From: Campanula takesimana
Taxonomy: Eukaryota > Streptophyta > Magnoliopsida > Asterales > Campanulaceae
DNA length: 64,000 nucleotides
Assembly: GCA_026119855.1 (NCBI GenBank)
Contig: JAOWBW010000131.1
Location: 806,001 to 870,000, forward strand
Reading direction: 5' to 3'
The notes under the pieces were generated by a model. It made no database searches, was not told where the DNA came from, and saw only the letters and a list, made by a program, of their open reading frames with translations. This document shows, piece after piece, positions 35,802-48,657 of this stretch. How positions within the stretch are numbered: the first letter of the stretch is position 1; every line of letters begins with the position of its first letter. The translations under genes and the position numbers were made by a program.

Positions 35802-37498
35802 TGTTAGAGACATTATCCCATATTGGGAATTAGCTAGCTGATGGATGTGTTTCTACCCATCCAAATCATATACTTTTAAGACCTATTAGAAGCTCAACCT
35901 TGGGTGTTTTGATTGTTTTTGGAGTGTTTATGAGTATAGGGAAGGAGCGAAAGAATGCACGGATTCATGTACGTTAAAGTGCGAAAAAGAAGGATAAAGA
36001 ACGGACCATAACATAAATATAAAGAGATGTGACCTTTGATCAATCAATACCATTGGATAGTACTCGAAAAAAGATTTCCAACGATAGTTGGAACGTCCAA
36101 ATCGGAGTTCGTATGAAGAAGTTATGGCCTCCAGAAGTTTGTGCGTAAAATGTACAAGTCATCAAAGCAATGGTACAACACCACATGTTAAACCCATAAT
36201 GTTCCAGCAATTCTGACTTTTGAGTGCCCACACAACCCAGGGGACTCATGGAAATTTTCCAGGGACTTTGAGGAATTACTCAAATTATGATGGGCTTTTT
36301 AGTAATTTCCAAAATTATAGGGACTTTTATGGAGTTTTTGGAGGGCCTTTGGGAATTTTCCAAGAGCTTTTCTAGAAACTCAAAAATCCCAGGGGCTCCT
36401 GAGAAATTTCGGCCAGCACTTTATTTTCTCCTTTTTCAACCAGGAATTAGGGGTGAGCAAAAAAACCGAAAAAAAATCGAAAAAAACAATAACCGAAAAA
36501 ACGGGACCAAAAAACGGGTCCAATAAGCTATTGGTTAGGACCGGTTTCTAAAAATTAGAAAACCGAAATTAGTGGTTCGGTTTAGGTTTCTAGCTTGTTA
36601 GAAGCGACAAAAAAACGAACCGAACCGATAACCTAAAACTATGTCGTTTTATTCCTAGCTTATTATTTGAATTAATAGTTGTAAACTTTAATTTGTAGTT
36701 TTTGGCCCAAGTAGTATGGCCCATTTGCTCAATTCATACTTCAACCAGAAAATATGCCTTATTTGACCTTATTATTTATTATGTGCAAATTGAGCCTCAT
36801 TTGAATGTAGCCCATTAAGGCGGCCCAACAAACCCACAACCCAGCAATCCATTCTATTGGTTTGACACCGAACCAAACCGATATCACACCGAAACCGAAC
36901 AAACCGAACCATTAAGAAACCGAAGCTTAATAGTTTTGATTACATAAACCGATAGCTATTGGTTTGGTGTCTGTTTTGGCCTAAAACCGAACCAAACCGA
37001 CCCGTGCACACCCCTACCAGGAATCCTAGGGTTTTTCCTATTTTTACACCTTCTTAGCCCTAATATAAATATTAAATAGAACACTCCATCCAAATTATTA
37101 GAGACATACTTTTATTCAAGATTCAAGGTTGTAATCAAGGATTCATCAATTTAATTCAGGTTTTGATATTCTTTAATTTATTTCTTATTCTTGATTTTAT
37201 TAGTATGAGTAGTTAATTTCTTAGATTCATGGATTGGTAGTAACAAATAGTAGATATCTTTGCTATATATTTAATTCTTCAATTCTTTCTTATTCTTGTT
37301 TATCAAAATATTCTTCATTCTAAATTCTTTACTTTCAATTATATGTTAAGATATAAATTCGTTTAGAATTTCTGAGTATCTATTGCTACAGTGACTCGAA
37401 CATTGATACATTGGCCACTATTTTGATAATTAGATTCAATTGAGGCCGTGATTGAAATCAAAAGGATCTAGGTTCACTTGTTCTTAAGTACTTCATGA
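35802..37498 (+). mobile_element. Probable LTR (or leader) of an unclassified retrotransposon, cut by the gap
   Basis: TGTTAGAGACATTATCCC at 35802 resembles a plant LTR start. A TATA-like CTAATATAAATATT near 37061 is followed by a leader-like stretch (about 37110-37170). The sequence runs into the assembly gap, so no LTR end, primer site or second LTR can be seen. A hAT-like element interrupts it. Confidence 0.4.
36448..37016. mobile_element. hAT-like element with CCGAACC-rich arms
   Basis: Perfect 8-bp duplication CCAGGAAT (36440-36447 and 37017-37024). Termini TAGGGGTGAGC and GTGCACACCCCTA. The subterminal arms are rich in repeated ACCGAACC/GGTTCGGT words and form a long imperfect inverted repeat. 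It is non-coding. Confidence 0.75.
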
Positions 37499-37598
37499 NN
37501 NNNNNNNNNNNNNNNNNNNNNNNNNNNNNNNNNNNNNNNNNNNNNNNNNNNNNNNNNNNNNNNNNNNNNNNNNNNNNNNNNNNNNNNNNNNNNNNNNN
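37499..37598. other. Assembly gap (100 N)
   Basis: Exactly 100 N, a usual placeholder for an unknown-size scaffold join. Flanking sequence may not be truly adjacent. Confidence 0.99.
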
Positions 37599-38792
37599 AT
37601 GTAAAATATTTCTTTTGCAAAAGTTTGATTCAAAATTCTTTCTTGTGCACAACTTGGTACATGTACAAGTTTTGGTCTTTGTTTGCTTATATTCTTTGAT
37701 TTGTTATGCATAGATTGCTCAATTCATGCTTGTTCATACTTGTTCATATCTTGCTTATGCCATGCTCATGATATCGAAAAACGAATTGAAAATCTCTCTT
37801 TTTATACTAAAAAAAAAAGGAGCATAGAATGACTTCACACTACGCGCACTTGACCGTGCACGTTCCAAATACCCTTTAAACGGGTGGATGCCACGATGCA
37901 GCTCGTTGGGCGCTCTGTTCCCTTCGATGCGCGCACGGTCCATCCCACCTTCCTTCCGAACCGAGTCAACCACACTTGTCCGTGACACATATACCGTGAC
38001 TATGGTTGGTTTTTGGTCTAGTTCACGTCACCACATCCTTGATACGTGCTCAAAGCTAATTGTGGCCAAATTAATGCCCGAGTTGTGACTCCTTGATGAA
38101 ATGCAAGAGTGCCTAACCAGCCTCCAACTCGTGTGTTAGTGACGACCGCAATTAGCAAGGGCCATGTACTAAGGATAGGGTGACACTGTGTCGTTAAGCC
38201 CTAATGAACGAGTTATTTTAATCATCCTTAAGCCCATGGTCAAGGATCGAGACGCCTCATTCAAAATGAGGTCATGTCGGAACGTCGGTGTAGCCTTCGG
38301 AGAAAAGTCTCGATTCCGACTGGGGCTTAACCATGATTAGGATGACCCGCATATTGGGAACCTTACGATGCACTAGACCCTAGGTTCACTTCTTTTGATC
38401 GGTAGAAGCCGCGTGCCCTATAGGACCCTCGCCCGGGATAGTCCGTCCTTGGGAGCGTGCAATACCGGTGAAAAACGAGGGGTCTATAGGCGTAGTGATG
38501 GCCTCCACTGATCCAGGGTTATAGATTAGTTGCGAAAAGAAGAGCGATCTTTTCCAACCAGTTAGAATAAATCAGTTTTAAGTAAACGTGAACATAATTA
38601 ATCAATAATAATAACTTTCATGTTGCATGAGCCTAAAGCCTGTCTGCCCTTAACACCGACCCGAGTCCATACCTGAGTTCTGAAATAAACCTCCTTCTCC
38701 GCAGCGCATAAAAAGTGGGTCAGAGTTCCGGGTCATTGCCTGATTAGTGCCGAGTCGGACAGTTTATCGACAGCTTCATTGAGGTTTTTCCA
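37599..38792 (+). other. Post-gap stretch, probably leader of the gypsy element
   Basis: No open frame is convincing. From about 38100 the base composition turns GC-balanced and continues smoothly into gag, as in the long leaders of Tat/Ogre elements. The terminal sequence of the 3' LTR at 52348 is not found here, so the 5' LTR lies elsewhere or is missing. Confidence 0.4.
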
Positions 38793-40510
38793 AATGACTA
38801 GCCCGGCAGGAAGTAGTAGTGGGGTGACATGCCACAGATCCGAACGGTCTTAGCAGGGAAGAGTTAGTACAGGCTTTAGAGGTCGCCAGGGCCCGGGAAG
38901 AGAATGACAGAAAACGCCTCGAGGATGTGCAGAACAGGGTTACGGAGATCATGAGACAGAAAGTGATAGCCGTTGTGTTTGAAAATGACGGAGGCTTTGT
39001 GGAAATCACTGACGAGGAAGGAATTGAGAATGCGCCGCCTCAAGGGTACAACCGGGTCCCGCCCCCTCAAACTTACCCAAATGTGGGGACCTCACGTCCC
39101 GCATCCCAAACCGCCACTCATCAAATGTGCCCATCACTCATGTTCCCCTTGGCCCACCGGGTGTCGCTTCCATGTACTCACCGGGGTTCAATCTATATGA
39201 CACGGTCCCAAACAGTATCAAGCACCCTTGGCCCCAGCTACTGCCGGCTTGCCACCTCCGCCCTGTCAACCATCTCCCGAGAAGTGACTTACCCACTCTG
39301 CTACCCGATGGCCCAAACATCCAAAACTACCCCACCATATATCCCAACAAGCAACCTGGCGCCAGGGTATGTCTACACCCACTTGCCACCTACAAATCCT
39401 CCTCCGATAGTTCCCTCCACCACTTCACCTCCCAACGCAGTACCATTGACAAGTCAAATCATGGGATCCGTTAACTCCAACCCCATGTGGACCCTCAAGT
39501 GGGATGGATAGTCGAGAAGCTGAAACAAATGGAGGAAAGGTTCGAGGGAATGAACGAGAGGAAGTTCACCTCGGGTGTCACGGACCCCGATAAGGTCGTC
39601 CCCCTCCCTCATCGGTTCAAAATGCCGGAAATTGACAAATTTGATGGGACCACCTGTCCCCAGACTCACCTCAATGCCTACACCTTGCAATGAGGGCGAA
39701 GGGTTGCACCGTGCAGCAAATGGCTGATCACTTTCAGTTGTCCTTAAGGGGAAATGCAATCAAATGGTTCTTCAACTTAAAGGATAAGTCTCGAACCACA
39801 TGGGACCGGATTAAGGAAGCATTCCTCACCAAGTATCGTTCTAAATTGGAGTGGAAACCAAACGCACCGATTTGCAAAGCACACTGCAAAAGACCGAAGA
39901 GCCGATCAGTGAGTTTTACAAAAGATGGAACTACAAATTGGGAGAAATTTCCAATCCTCCCACCGTGGATGAACAGTTGGATATATTTCAGTCATGCTTG
40001 AACCCCAACTGCGAGCTTTGATCAGCCATCACTTCTACCCCAATCTCTGGGCCATGGTAACCGCAGGATCCAAATTTGAGAAGGCTCTCAATGAACAGTC
40101 TCCGGCCCAAAATAGCGGAAACTCCTATAGGTACCGCCCTCCGACCACCGGTAAAGGGAAAGAAACCCTGGGAACAGTTAACAGCATCCAAGAAGGAAGC
40201 TCAAGGCAAGCCTCTCAAAAGGGTGGGACTGCAGAAAGGCGTCAGTATGTAAGGTTTGAAGATTTCGGAATGCCTATAAGTAAGGTGTTCGGAGGGTTAG
40301 TCAAGCAAGGCCTGTAAAACCTTTGGTCAACTATCAGCCAAGGAATCCCGAGAAACCCTTTGACCAAACAAAAGATGCGCCTTCCACAATTATCATGGCC
40401 ACAATACCGATGATTGTACCATAATAAAACGCATCATCCTCGACCTCATCGATAAAGGAAAACTTGAACACCCCCGTGGCCCGAGCGTGATTAATAACCC
40501 TTTCCCAACA
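38793..40510 (+). pseudogene. gag region of the Retand-like element, decayed
   Basis: The nucleocapsid/capsid protein would package element RNA. The likely start is ATG 38793 (MTSPAGSSSG), with a stop soon after. A Pro-rich N-terminal part reads from 38927 to 39511. The capsid region follows in shifting frames (39487-39693, 39690-40001, 39994-40317), including RGNAIKWFFNL. A zinc-knuckle-like CAFHNYHGHNTDDC lies near 40376-40420 in a further frame. Several frameshifts mean no functional Gag is made. Confidence 0.75.
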
Positions 40511-40524
40511 ACCAAGGCATTAAT

Positions 40525-42480
40525 ATGATTGAGTTCGAGGAGCCTACACCTGTGAACCTTTTGGAATTCAATGTCCCAATGGCTCAGATTGGGGAAGAAT
40601 GGAAGGAAGCCTTATGGGCATGTGTGCAAGAGGGAGATATGAGATGCCCATCCGACTTTATGATCGCCAATGTGATGAGTGCAAGGGTACCCCACCAAAA
40701 TGCCGATGAATTGGTCGTAATAACACTCACCGAACATGATTTAACATTTGGACAATGTATGGAGGAGATGAAAAGTCCATTAGGAGTACGTTGGACAGCG
40801 AAAGCCAAGGCTCGAAGGGGATGGCCTTTCCCATGATGATTGTTTCCATATCATTAAGGCATGTAGTTCATCTACGGGCAAGAGGACAATTAAACGAAAC
40901 GGGTCGGAGGTAGCAAAGATCCCAGAAACGATTGATTATCTCACCCAAATGAAAGAAGCCGTTCGTTCTCTACCTCACAAGGAGCTCTGGATCCTATGTG
41001 AAAGTGATGATGACGAAGTATCCTCAAATATGGCTCCTTGTGTTTTCCCCCCGAAATTGGGGAAAGAGGAATTTCCAGCCTTGGATGATTTCTTAGCCTT
41101 GCCACCACTATCTCCGCCACCGCCGCTATTTGACGGGTCAGCGTTCCCAGATGATTATTGTTGCATGCTCACCCTGGAAAAGCTTCGTGAAACTGTGGGA
41201 GCCGGAAAGAGCCAGAACCACCACCCTATCTCCCTAGGGAAAATTTGTGGTCAACATCCACCCAAAACGAATGGTCACAGTAAATGAGTTAAGGAGGGAG
41301 ACATGGCCGTACGGTACCCAAACCCTCCGCCTATTGGAGATGAGATGATAAAAGTCAATGACCCCTTGGAAGTGAGTGTATTAACTTGATCAGGGCAAGT
41401 GCACACGGAGAACCCTAAAAAACCTCCACCACCGAACACCGAGCACCTCCCCTTCTTGTTGACGAGGCAAAACCCCCAGGTTCCGAAGAAGAGGATCCCA
41501 TCTTAGCCCAACTTAAGAGGACACAAGCTAACATATCTTTGTGGTCCCTCCTTACTTCCTCCTACCCTCATAAGCTCAAGTTGGAGGAATGCTTGGCCCA
41601 CACTATGGTACCCACCACAGCTACCCCCGAGGAGGCCGTACAAATGATCGGAAGTGTTCAGTATGGAAATATCATCACATTCACAGATTTGGATTTGCCG
41701 AAGTTTGGGGCTAGCCATAACGAGGCCCTTTACATTACGGTACAATTGGACGATCGCCGCCTCCCCCGGGTTCTGGTCGATAACGGCTCCGCCATGAATG
41801 TCCTCCCCGCCAAGATGATGGACCTACTTAGCCTTGAGACCACCGACCTAAAGCCTTCAGTGATCACTGTCAAGGCTTATGATTCCACGGCCCGCTCAGT
41901 CTTAGGGGTGGCTACTTTGAACCTTTGGTTTGGGAAACAAATGATGCCGACCGACTTCCAAGTGCTCGACATCCCCATATCCTTCACTGCCTTATTGGGA
42001 TGCCTGTGGCTCCACAAAGTCAACGGGGTCGCCTCCACTCTCCATCAATGTGTGAAATACGTGCGAGGGGTAACTTGACAACTATATATGGGGACAGCGT
42101 GACCGCAGAAGGAACCAACACCAATGGGATTCCTGTGTTAGAAATTAAGCATGAGGGAAGCGGCATGGCTTTGACTGGCTTCACAGAAGTACCACCCAAA
42201 CCCACATTTGTTGTGTAGATCTCACGCTCACCAAGGATAAGATTCCTCCTGCGATGAGAATGATGCGTCTGATGCGCTACCTCCCGGGGCTCGGACTAGG
42301 AAGGAAGCTCCAAGGGACTCACAAGATCGTTGAGATCAAAGAGCAAAACACGCTTCATGGCTTGGGATACAAACCCACCCCCGAGACCTCAGGATGGATA
42401 AGGAAGTGGCTCGGAAGAAAAGCCAAGACAGGGCTCAAGGGACTCCGTTTAAAACCCCAACCTTCGTCCTTATACCTTTT
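40525..42480 (+). pseudogene. gag-pol junction and aspartic protease region, decayed
   Basis: The protease would cleave the polyprotein. Open stretches occur at 40525-40836, 40949-41287 and 41539-42078. The last carries the catalytic motif VDNGSAMNVLP (about 41776-41808), where Tat elements have D(N/G)GS instead of DTG, and FTALLGCLWLH, the conserved C-terminal motif. Frames change between segments and again near 42075, so the region is inactivated. GLGYKP near 42360 marks the start of the pre-RT segment. Confidence 0.75.
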
Positions 42481-42482
42481 AT

Positions 42483-44582
42483 ATGAGCCGTTACTTTGTA
42501 AAGGGGGGAGTTCAAGTCGAACCCCCAGAGCCAAGAGAGCCGATGATGACTAATTGGGATAAGTTGCAAGAGGATCTCAAAAGGTTCCGAAGGGTGGTGG
42601 CAAACCCCGTGAGGAGGGCATTTCTGGATACGCCCAAGATAAAAGAGCCTACTGATACTACTATCAGCCACGAATACACCTTCAAGGGGGTGCCCGAAAT
42701 GGTAAAAGAATTTGAAACCTTGCCCGTGACGGGAGCTAGCAAGGAAAGGGGATCCGTCTGGGGACAAAATGGCAAATACAAGTTTGAGGAGGAAGTTCCT
42801 AAGGGCGCCGCCGAGGATGCTATGGGAAATGAGTGGAGCGGTGTGGTAATACAAAGAATGTTCGGAGAAGACATGGTTATGCCTGACCTAATTGACTTCG
42901 AAAAGGAAATGATTGCCGTGATTGAAGATGGACCTCTTGCAACCTTTGACCCACACACTCTTGCAAAGCCGACGGACATGCCTCTGAAAAATTGGGTAAC
43001 CTTCTCTGGACCGGTGGAGAGCAAAGAAGAAATGACCGCGAAACTTGGACTGGTCCCTCGTCCCCTAGAGTCAAATGTCATAGGGTCCAATGTAGTTGAG
43101 TCTCCCCAATCTCTTGTCTTTGAATTCGAGTCTGTCTCCTCCGAGGGCCTCACGCCCGAGGATTATGAACTTATAGCCAACGTTGTATTCCCGTTTGCAT
43201 TGAATGAAATGATAGATCTTTCCGAGTATCCCCTCATTGCCAACTTATTAGATGATAAATTAACTAATAATCTGAAAATGGTTAATAATGAATCACCTAA
43301 TAATGCAGACGCACTAAACAATCCAAACATTAAACAATCATCAAAGCAGGTTGTTGATCAAGAGGAAAACCGTGCCCAAGCTGCCGAAGAGGTTTTGACT
43401 AAGGTGAATTTGGGAACCGAAAGTGAGCCAAAGGAGACACAGGTTGGGGAATACTTCAAAGGGGCCGAAAGGGAAGATTTGGTTGAGCTACTCAAAGAGT
43501 ATGTAAATGTGTTTGCGTGGTCTTATAAGGATATGCCAGGGTTGGATACTTCGATCGTGGAACACATGATCCCCGTAGACACCGAGGTGAAACCCGTTAA
43601 GCAAAATCTTCGGCGAAACAAACCAGAATGGTCCCTACAGGTCAAAGAAGAGATTGAAAAGTTGCTTCGGGTCGGATTTATAAGAGTGATAGAATACCCC
43701 TCATGGCTCTCCAACATAGTAACGGTCACAAAGGCCAACGGAAAGGTTCGATGCTGCGTCGACTTCAGGGATCTCAACAAAGTGAGTCCCAAAGATGACT
43801 TTCCCTTCCCAAGCATCGACATGCTTGTGGATACAACCTCTAGCTTTGAGTTTAAGTCTTTTGTGGATGGCTTCGCCGGGTATAACCAGATTAAGATGGC
43901 AGAGGAGGACCAGGAAAAAACTGCCTTCACCACCCCATGGGGAACCTTTTGCTATACCGTGATGCCTTTCGGGTTGCGAAACGCTGGGGCTACCTACCAA
44001 AGAGCTGCGACCGCACTCTTCCACGACATGATCCATAAGGAAATAGAAGTGTATGTCGATGACATGATCGTGCATTCTAAGGGTTCTGACGGGCAACATT
44101 TGATAGACTTGAGAAAGTTCTTTGACAGGCTTAGGAAGCACTCCATGAGACTTAATCCGGCCAAGTGCACTTTTAGGGTTTCTCGTGGAAAGGTTTTGGG
44201 ATACATGGTCACCGAACGGGGCATCGAAATTGATCCTCAAAAGGTCAAGGCAATTGTAGAAATGAGGCCGCCTCGCACCCAAACAGAGGTAAAAGCCTTC
44301 ATGGAAAAGTTGCAATACATCAGTCGCTTCATAAACCAACTCACTCCCATTTGTGAGCCCATCTTCAAACTGCTAAGAAAGAATGTCGAGATCAAATGGA
44401 ACGGGGAGTGCCAAAAGGCCTTCGACAAGATTAAGGCCTACCTCGTCCAACCGCCAATCCTATGCCCTCCGCACAAGGACAAGCCACTCTTGCTTTACCT
44501 AACGGTGACTGATGCGTCGATAGGAGCAATGTTGCCCAAGAGAAGAAAGATTCAAAGGTGGAAAATTCCATCTACTTTGTGA
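42483..44582 (+). pseudogene. Reverse transcriptase and start of RNase H, gypsy type
   Basis: The longest open frame of the element (699 codons). The first 300 codons are a linker typical of Tat elements. RT motifs follow: VRCCVDFRDLNKVSPKDDFP, FAGYNQIKMA, FTTPWGTFCYTVMPFGLRNA and the catalytic YVDDMIVHSK (44051 on), then GYMVTERGIEIDP. The RT core looks intact. RNase H begins at LLYLTVTDASIGAML, then the frame is lost near 44540, apparently by one missing base, and continues in the next frame. Confidence 0.85.
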
Positions 44583-45406
44583 GCCGTAAGTTACAAGGAA
44601 GCGAGCTCAACTACTCCCCAATTAAGAAGACTTGCGCAGGATTGGTATGGGTCGTGAGAAAGTTAAAACATTACATGCAGGCTCATCCGATACAACTTAT
44701 TTCCAAAATAGACCCCATCAAGTGCTTATTGGAAAAGCCATCTTTGTCTATGAGGCTTGCCAAATGGTCCTTCTTCTTAGCCGAATACGATATCAGTTAT
44801 GTGTCGAGAAAGGCAGTCAAAGGAAGGGTTTTGGCAGAACACTTGGCAGATTTCCCTAGTAATGAAGAAAGGGGGCCCGAACCAAAATTCCCAGATGAAG
44901 GAATCTTTACCATCGAGGGAGGAAATAGGTGGAAATTGTTCTTCGACGGAGCTGCCAATAAAAGAGGAAACGGTGTAGGATTGCTCTTGGTGAATCCTAA
45001 AGATGAGCACACCCCCATCGCCATCAAATTGAACTTCGATGTCACCAACAATGCCGCAGAATATGAGGCATGCACAGCCGGTTTGGAGGCAGCTCTGGAT
45101 AGGAATGTTAAGGAGCTGGAAGTATACGGCGATTCGGCCTTGATTATCAACCAAGTCTCGAACAAATGGAAAACACTGGATCCCGGTTTGCGAAAATATC
45201 ATGCCTATATGGAAGAGCTCAAAGAACAATTCCAAGAGGTCAGCTTCCATTACCTGCCGAGGGACCAGAACCGTTTCGCCGACGCCCTGGCAACTTTGGC
45301 TTCATTGGTAGAAATCCCCGAGGGAAAATTGATAAAACCATTCCGGGTCGGGAAAGAGGAAAGCCCAGCATACTGCTTCGAAATCGGAGCAATCCGGAAG
45401 AGGTAA
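44543..45406 (+). pseudogene. RNase H (gypsy type) plus second RNase H domain
   Basis: The first part completes the gypsy RNase H and connection (FVSRKLQGSELNYSPIKKT, ...LADFPS). From about 44930 a second RNase H fold of archaeal type starts with LFFDGAANKRGNGVG and continues NNAAEYEACTAGLEAAL, VYGDSALIINQV and RDQNRFADALATLASL, supplying the D, E, D and D residues expected. The frame breaks at 45395-45406 before integrase. Two RNase H domains in series are the signature of the Tat lineage. Confidence 0.85.
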
Positions 45407-46609
45407 AGGAGCCATGGTACAACCAGATTTACCAATTCCTCAAAGAAGGGGAAGCTTCCTTCATGAATGAAAAGGGAGAGTATTTGCACGGGATCAAAGC
45501 CAAAGGTATGACGGCACTCAAGCGGTTGGCATCCAATTACGTCATCCTGGGGGACATCCTATACAAAAAACGCCATCAGGGCCTCCTCCTTAGATGCATA
45601 AGTGGAAAAAGGGCAAAAGAACTCATGAAAGAAGTTCATGGTGGAGTGTGTGGTCCTCATATGAACGCAAGGGAATTAATGCAAACCATTATGCGGATGG
45701 GTTACTTCTGGATCTCAATGGAAACAGATTGCATGCAATTCGTAAGGAGGTGTGATAAATGTCAGCGTTTCTCCAACCTCAACCACCTACCGCCTCATCA
45801 TCTCTACTGCATGACTACACCATGGCCCTTCTCAACATGGGGCATTGATGTTATCGGGAAAATCTCCCCGTCTGGTAGTAATGGTCACGAGTTCGTTTTG
45901 GTAGCCGTGGATTACTTCACAAAGTGGGTAGAGGCTAAGTCATACCGGGTCCTCACCTCCAAGAAGGTGGCGGGATTTATCAAAGAGAATATCATGTGCC
46001 GGTACGGAGTCCCGAACGAGGTCATTACCGACAATGGCTCGCACTTCGAGGGTGAATGCGATCGATTATTAGAAGAATTCGAGTTACTCGTCACAAGTCC
46101 TCCCATACAGACCCCAGACCAATGGCACGGTAGAAGCCGCCAATAAAACGCTTGAGAGGATCATTAGAAAGATGGCAACACGGGGAAGAGATTGGCCCAA
46201 AAAGCTACACCTAGCTTTGTGGGGCTACCGAACTTCGGTCAGAACAGCCACAGGAGAAACTCCCTTTGCTTTGACGTACGGAATGGAAGCCATGCTCCCC
46301 GCAGAATTGGAAGTACCGTCACTAAGAATTTTGTTGGAAAATAAGATCCACGAGGTCGATTGGCTTCGCAACCGACATGATGAGATGGCCTTGTTGGACG
46401 AACGTCGCCTGAGGGCCATGGAACACATCCGTGCCTACCAAGGAAGAATGGCGCGAGCTTTTGATAAGAAGGTAAAGCCCCGAGAGATTCGGGCAGGATA
46501 TTTAGTCCTTAAGGAAAAACCCCCGGGGAGGTCTAATCCCGATGGAAAATGGGAACCCGTGTGGATTGGTCCCTTTGTGGTGCAAGAAGTCTTTTCAGGG
46601 GGGCAATGA
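45390..46609 (+). pseudogene. Integrase of the Retand-like element, one frameshift
   Basis: The N-terminal HHCC zinc domain is readable as VHGGVCGPHMNARELM ... RRCDKCQRF (about 45628-45768). The catalytic core has WGIDVIG, TDNGSHFEG and, after a frameshift near 46110, the third acidic residue in NGTVEAANK, in the frame ending at 46609. A C-terminal GPFVVQEVF segment closes the domain. With the frameshift the enzyme cannot be produced from this copy without ribosomal slippage. Confidence 0.85.
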
Positions 46610-47094
46610 GGCTCGCAGACTTGGACGGCAACCCCTTTATGCACCCAGTCAATGGTTATAAGCTCTGTCGTTACTTTGTTTAAAAAAAAAAAAAAAAAAA
46701 AGAAAAAAAAAGGGGTGCTAAAAGAATATACCCACCTAGATTGAAAACCCATTCGGGCGGTCTAGAGAAAAAACAGGGTCGCATCCTAAAATTTGTGAAA
46801 GAAATGAACTACAATGACCTGAGCCCCTTAGATTTTCATTTGTAAAAGGGGAACGTAGGCAGCCAATCTTTGGTCCGGTAAAAAAAATAAATAAAAATCA
46901 AATTTGGATTTGAGCAAGAGCTCCATGAGAACGCAAATTGGCTTCATAAGTAACCATTTTCATTACAGTTAAAACACTTCTTTGATGAGTTCAAGCACGG
47001 TCTACTCTCGACCCAACTAACATGCTTAAGACATAATTAAAATACCTAAGATAAACTAATGTGTCTGCAATGGCAATGGGTGGATACATGGAAA
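46610..47094. other. Spacer between integrase and antisense ORF
   Basis: Starts with a poly(A) run (46681-46712). No open frame of note. It may hold the convergent 3' ends of the sense gag-pol and antisense transcripts. Confidence 0.4.
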
Positions 47095-48597
47095 TCACTG
47101 TCCTTCGTCCCTCCACTTCTTCTTTTGACTTCTCCGGGTCTTCTTTTTCTTCACCTCAAAAAGGTCAATTCCCCCTTTTCCATGATCAGAGGCTCTTCCA
47201 GCATCATCTACAAGCCCGGTCGCCCTCAAAGCCGCATTGGCGGCGGCCCGAGCCCGAAGATCCTCCATTCGTGCCCCCGCCTTAGGCATCGCGGCCATCC
47301 TCCTGTCTGCCAAAACTCTATAGTCCTCAACAACGTCTCCAGTAATGTTATGGCCACTCGCCACAGCTTCGGTCTCCCTTAGGATCCTGCTAGGACCATA
47401 AGTCTCACCAATAATAGCCTCACACCTCTCCTCAATGAGCCTCTGAGTCTGTCCCATGGTCTGTTCATACCAGTCCAAGTACACCGTGGTCAAAACCATG
47501 CTAGCCGCTCGCCCAAGAAGAGCTCGAGCTAGAAAGAGGGAATAAGTCTACGACCGGGACAAAAGTGAGACGGTGGAGGAATCCCACATAGATTGAGATG
47601 AAAGCCTCAGGTGCTTCGGGTTGACACCCGACCACTCCAACAGTGGAGTCTGCGGTAACCCAAACTGACGACGGACCAAAGAAGGGATATAATGAGACGA
47701 ACCCAAGAGCCCTGGCACCCGAACAAAGGGGGAATTATCTTGATACTCCCGAACCGATCCAATACGCCAATGGGGAACTAGCCAGCGTATCTCGGCAGTC
47801 GTGAGGCGAGCCATGTAAGCCTCCCAATCACTCTGAACTAGGTCCAAGATAATGCCTCTCAAAGAGTAAGACCAAGGATGGTGAGAGATAGGAGCCTCTG
47901 GAATGGCCATCAACCTCTCCCTCAACCACAAAGTAAGCAAGACAGAGCTACCGATGCGCATGAAACCATCCCCCAAAGCCAAGCGGTCCATACCGTGAAG
48001 GGTCTCACCCAAGATCAAGGGGACTATATCCTTCCCCGCACGGCACTCCTCGAGGACACTCAATAAAACCCGATGGCAGGTTCCCTTGGAACTGACCATG
48101 TAGAAAAAGGCAAGGACGCATAAACCAAAGGCATTCCAAGAAGCCTCATCTGTGCGATCCATGAACTTCTCAGGGACACCCGAAATATCAATAAAAGTGT
48201 GATCAAGGACCATGCATTGGGCCTCTTCCAAAGAAATACCAAGAAGAGAAACTAACCTCTCAACACACATGGTGTCATCAACCGAAGGAAGAGCTATGAC
48301 CTCCGTGTCCACGCCACCCACCAAAGCCTTGAAATCCTCATAACTAGGAGTGATCTCATTGTAGGAGAAACAATAGACATGCCTCCTAACATCCCAAAAG
48401 GACGCAGCGGCCCTCAATAGCTCAAGATCCGGAATGAATTCCTTGAGAGACCAAAGGGATTGAAGGCCAAACATGGAGTGGAAAGTTCCCTTGTGATTCC
48501 TCATGTGGGACCGCATCCAAAGCCTAAGGTTACCCTCGAAGCATTCTTGATGAATTTTGGACAATTTTGGTGGTTTCTCCATGAGAAAGGGTTCCAT
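47095..48597 (-). pseudogene. Antisense extra ORF of the Retand-like element, one in-frame stop
   Basis: Reading from 48597 the frame is open for 349 codons to TAG at 47548-47550, then stays open in the same frame to 47095, about 500 codons in all. The first part (LRAAASFWDVRRHVYCFSYN, EITPSYEDFKALVGG, WLVPHW) resembles the helical domain of plant-mobile-domain/DUF7745-type proteins found in plant transposons; this is recalled, not searched. The tail (RLIEERCEAIIGE ... KKKKTRRSQKKK) is charged and could be nuclear-targeting. The first stop may be the real end or a late nonsense change. A TATA-like CTATTTAAG lies about 70 bases before the ATG. Function is unknown. Confidence 0.7.
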
Positions 48598-48657
48598 GGA
48601 AGAAGGAGCTCTCGAAATGAAGAAAGACGAACTGATCGATGAACTTAGGACTCTGGC

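Noticed and set aside
37755..37988. 77-codon minus-strand frame after the gap
   Set aside because: No recognisable motif, and it lies in probable repeat or leader DNA.
39127..39511. Pro/Thr-rich frames overlapping in gag as separate genes
   Set aside because: They are different frames of one decayed gag region of the gypsy element.
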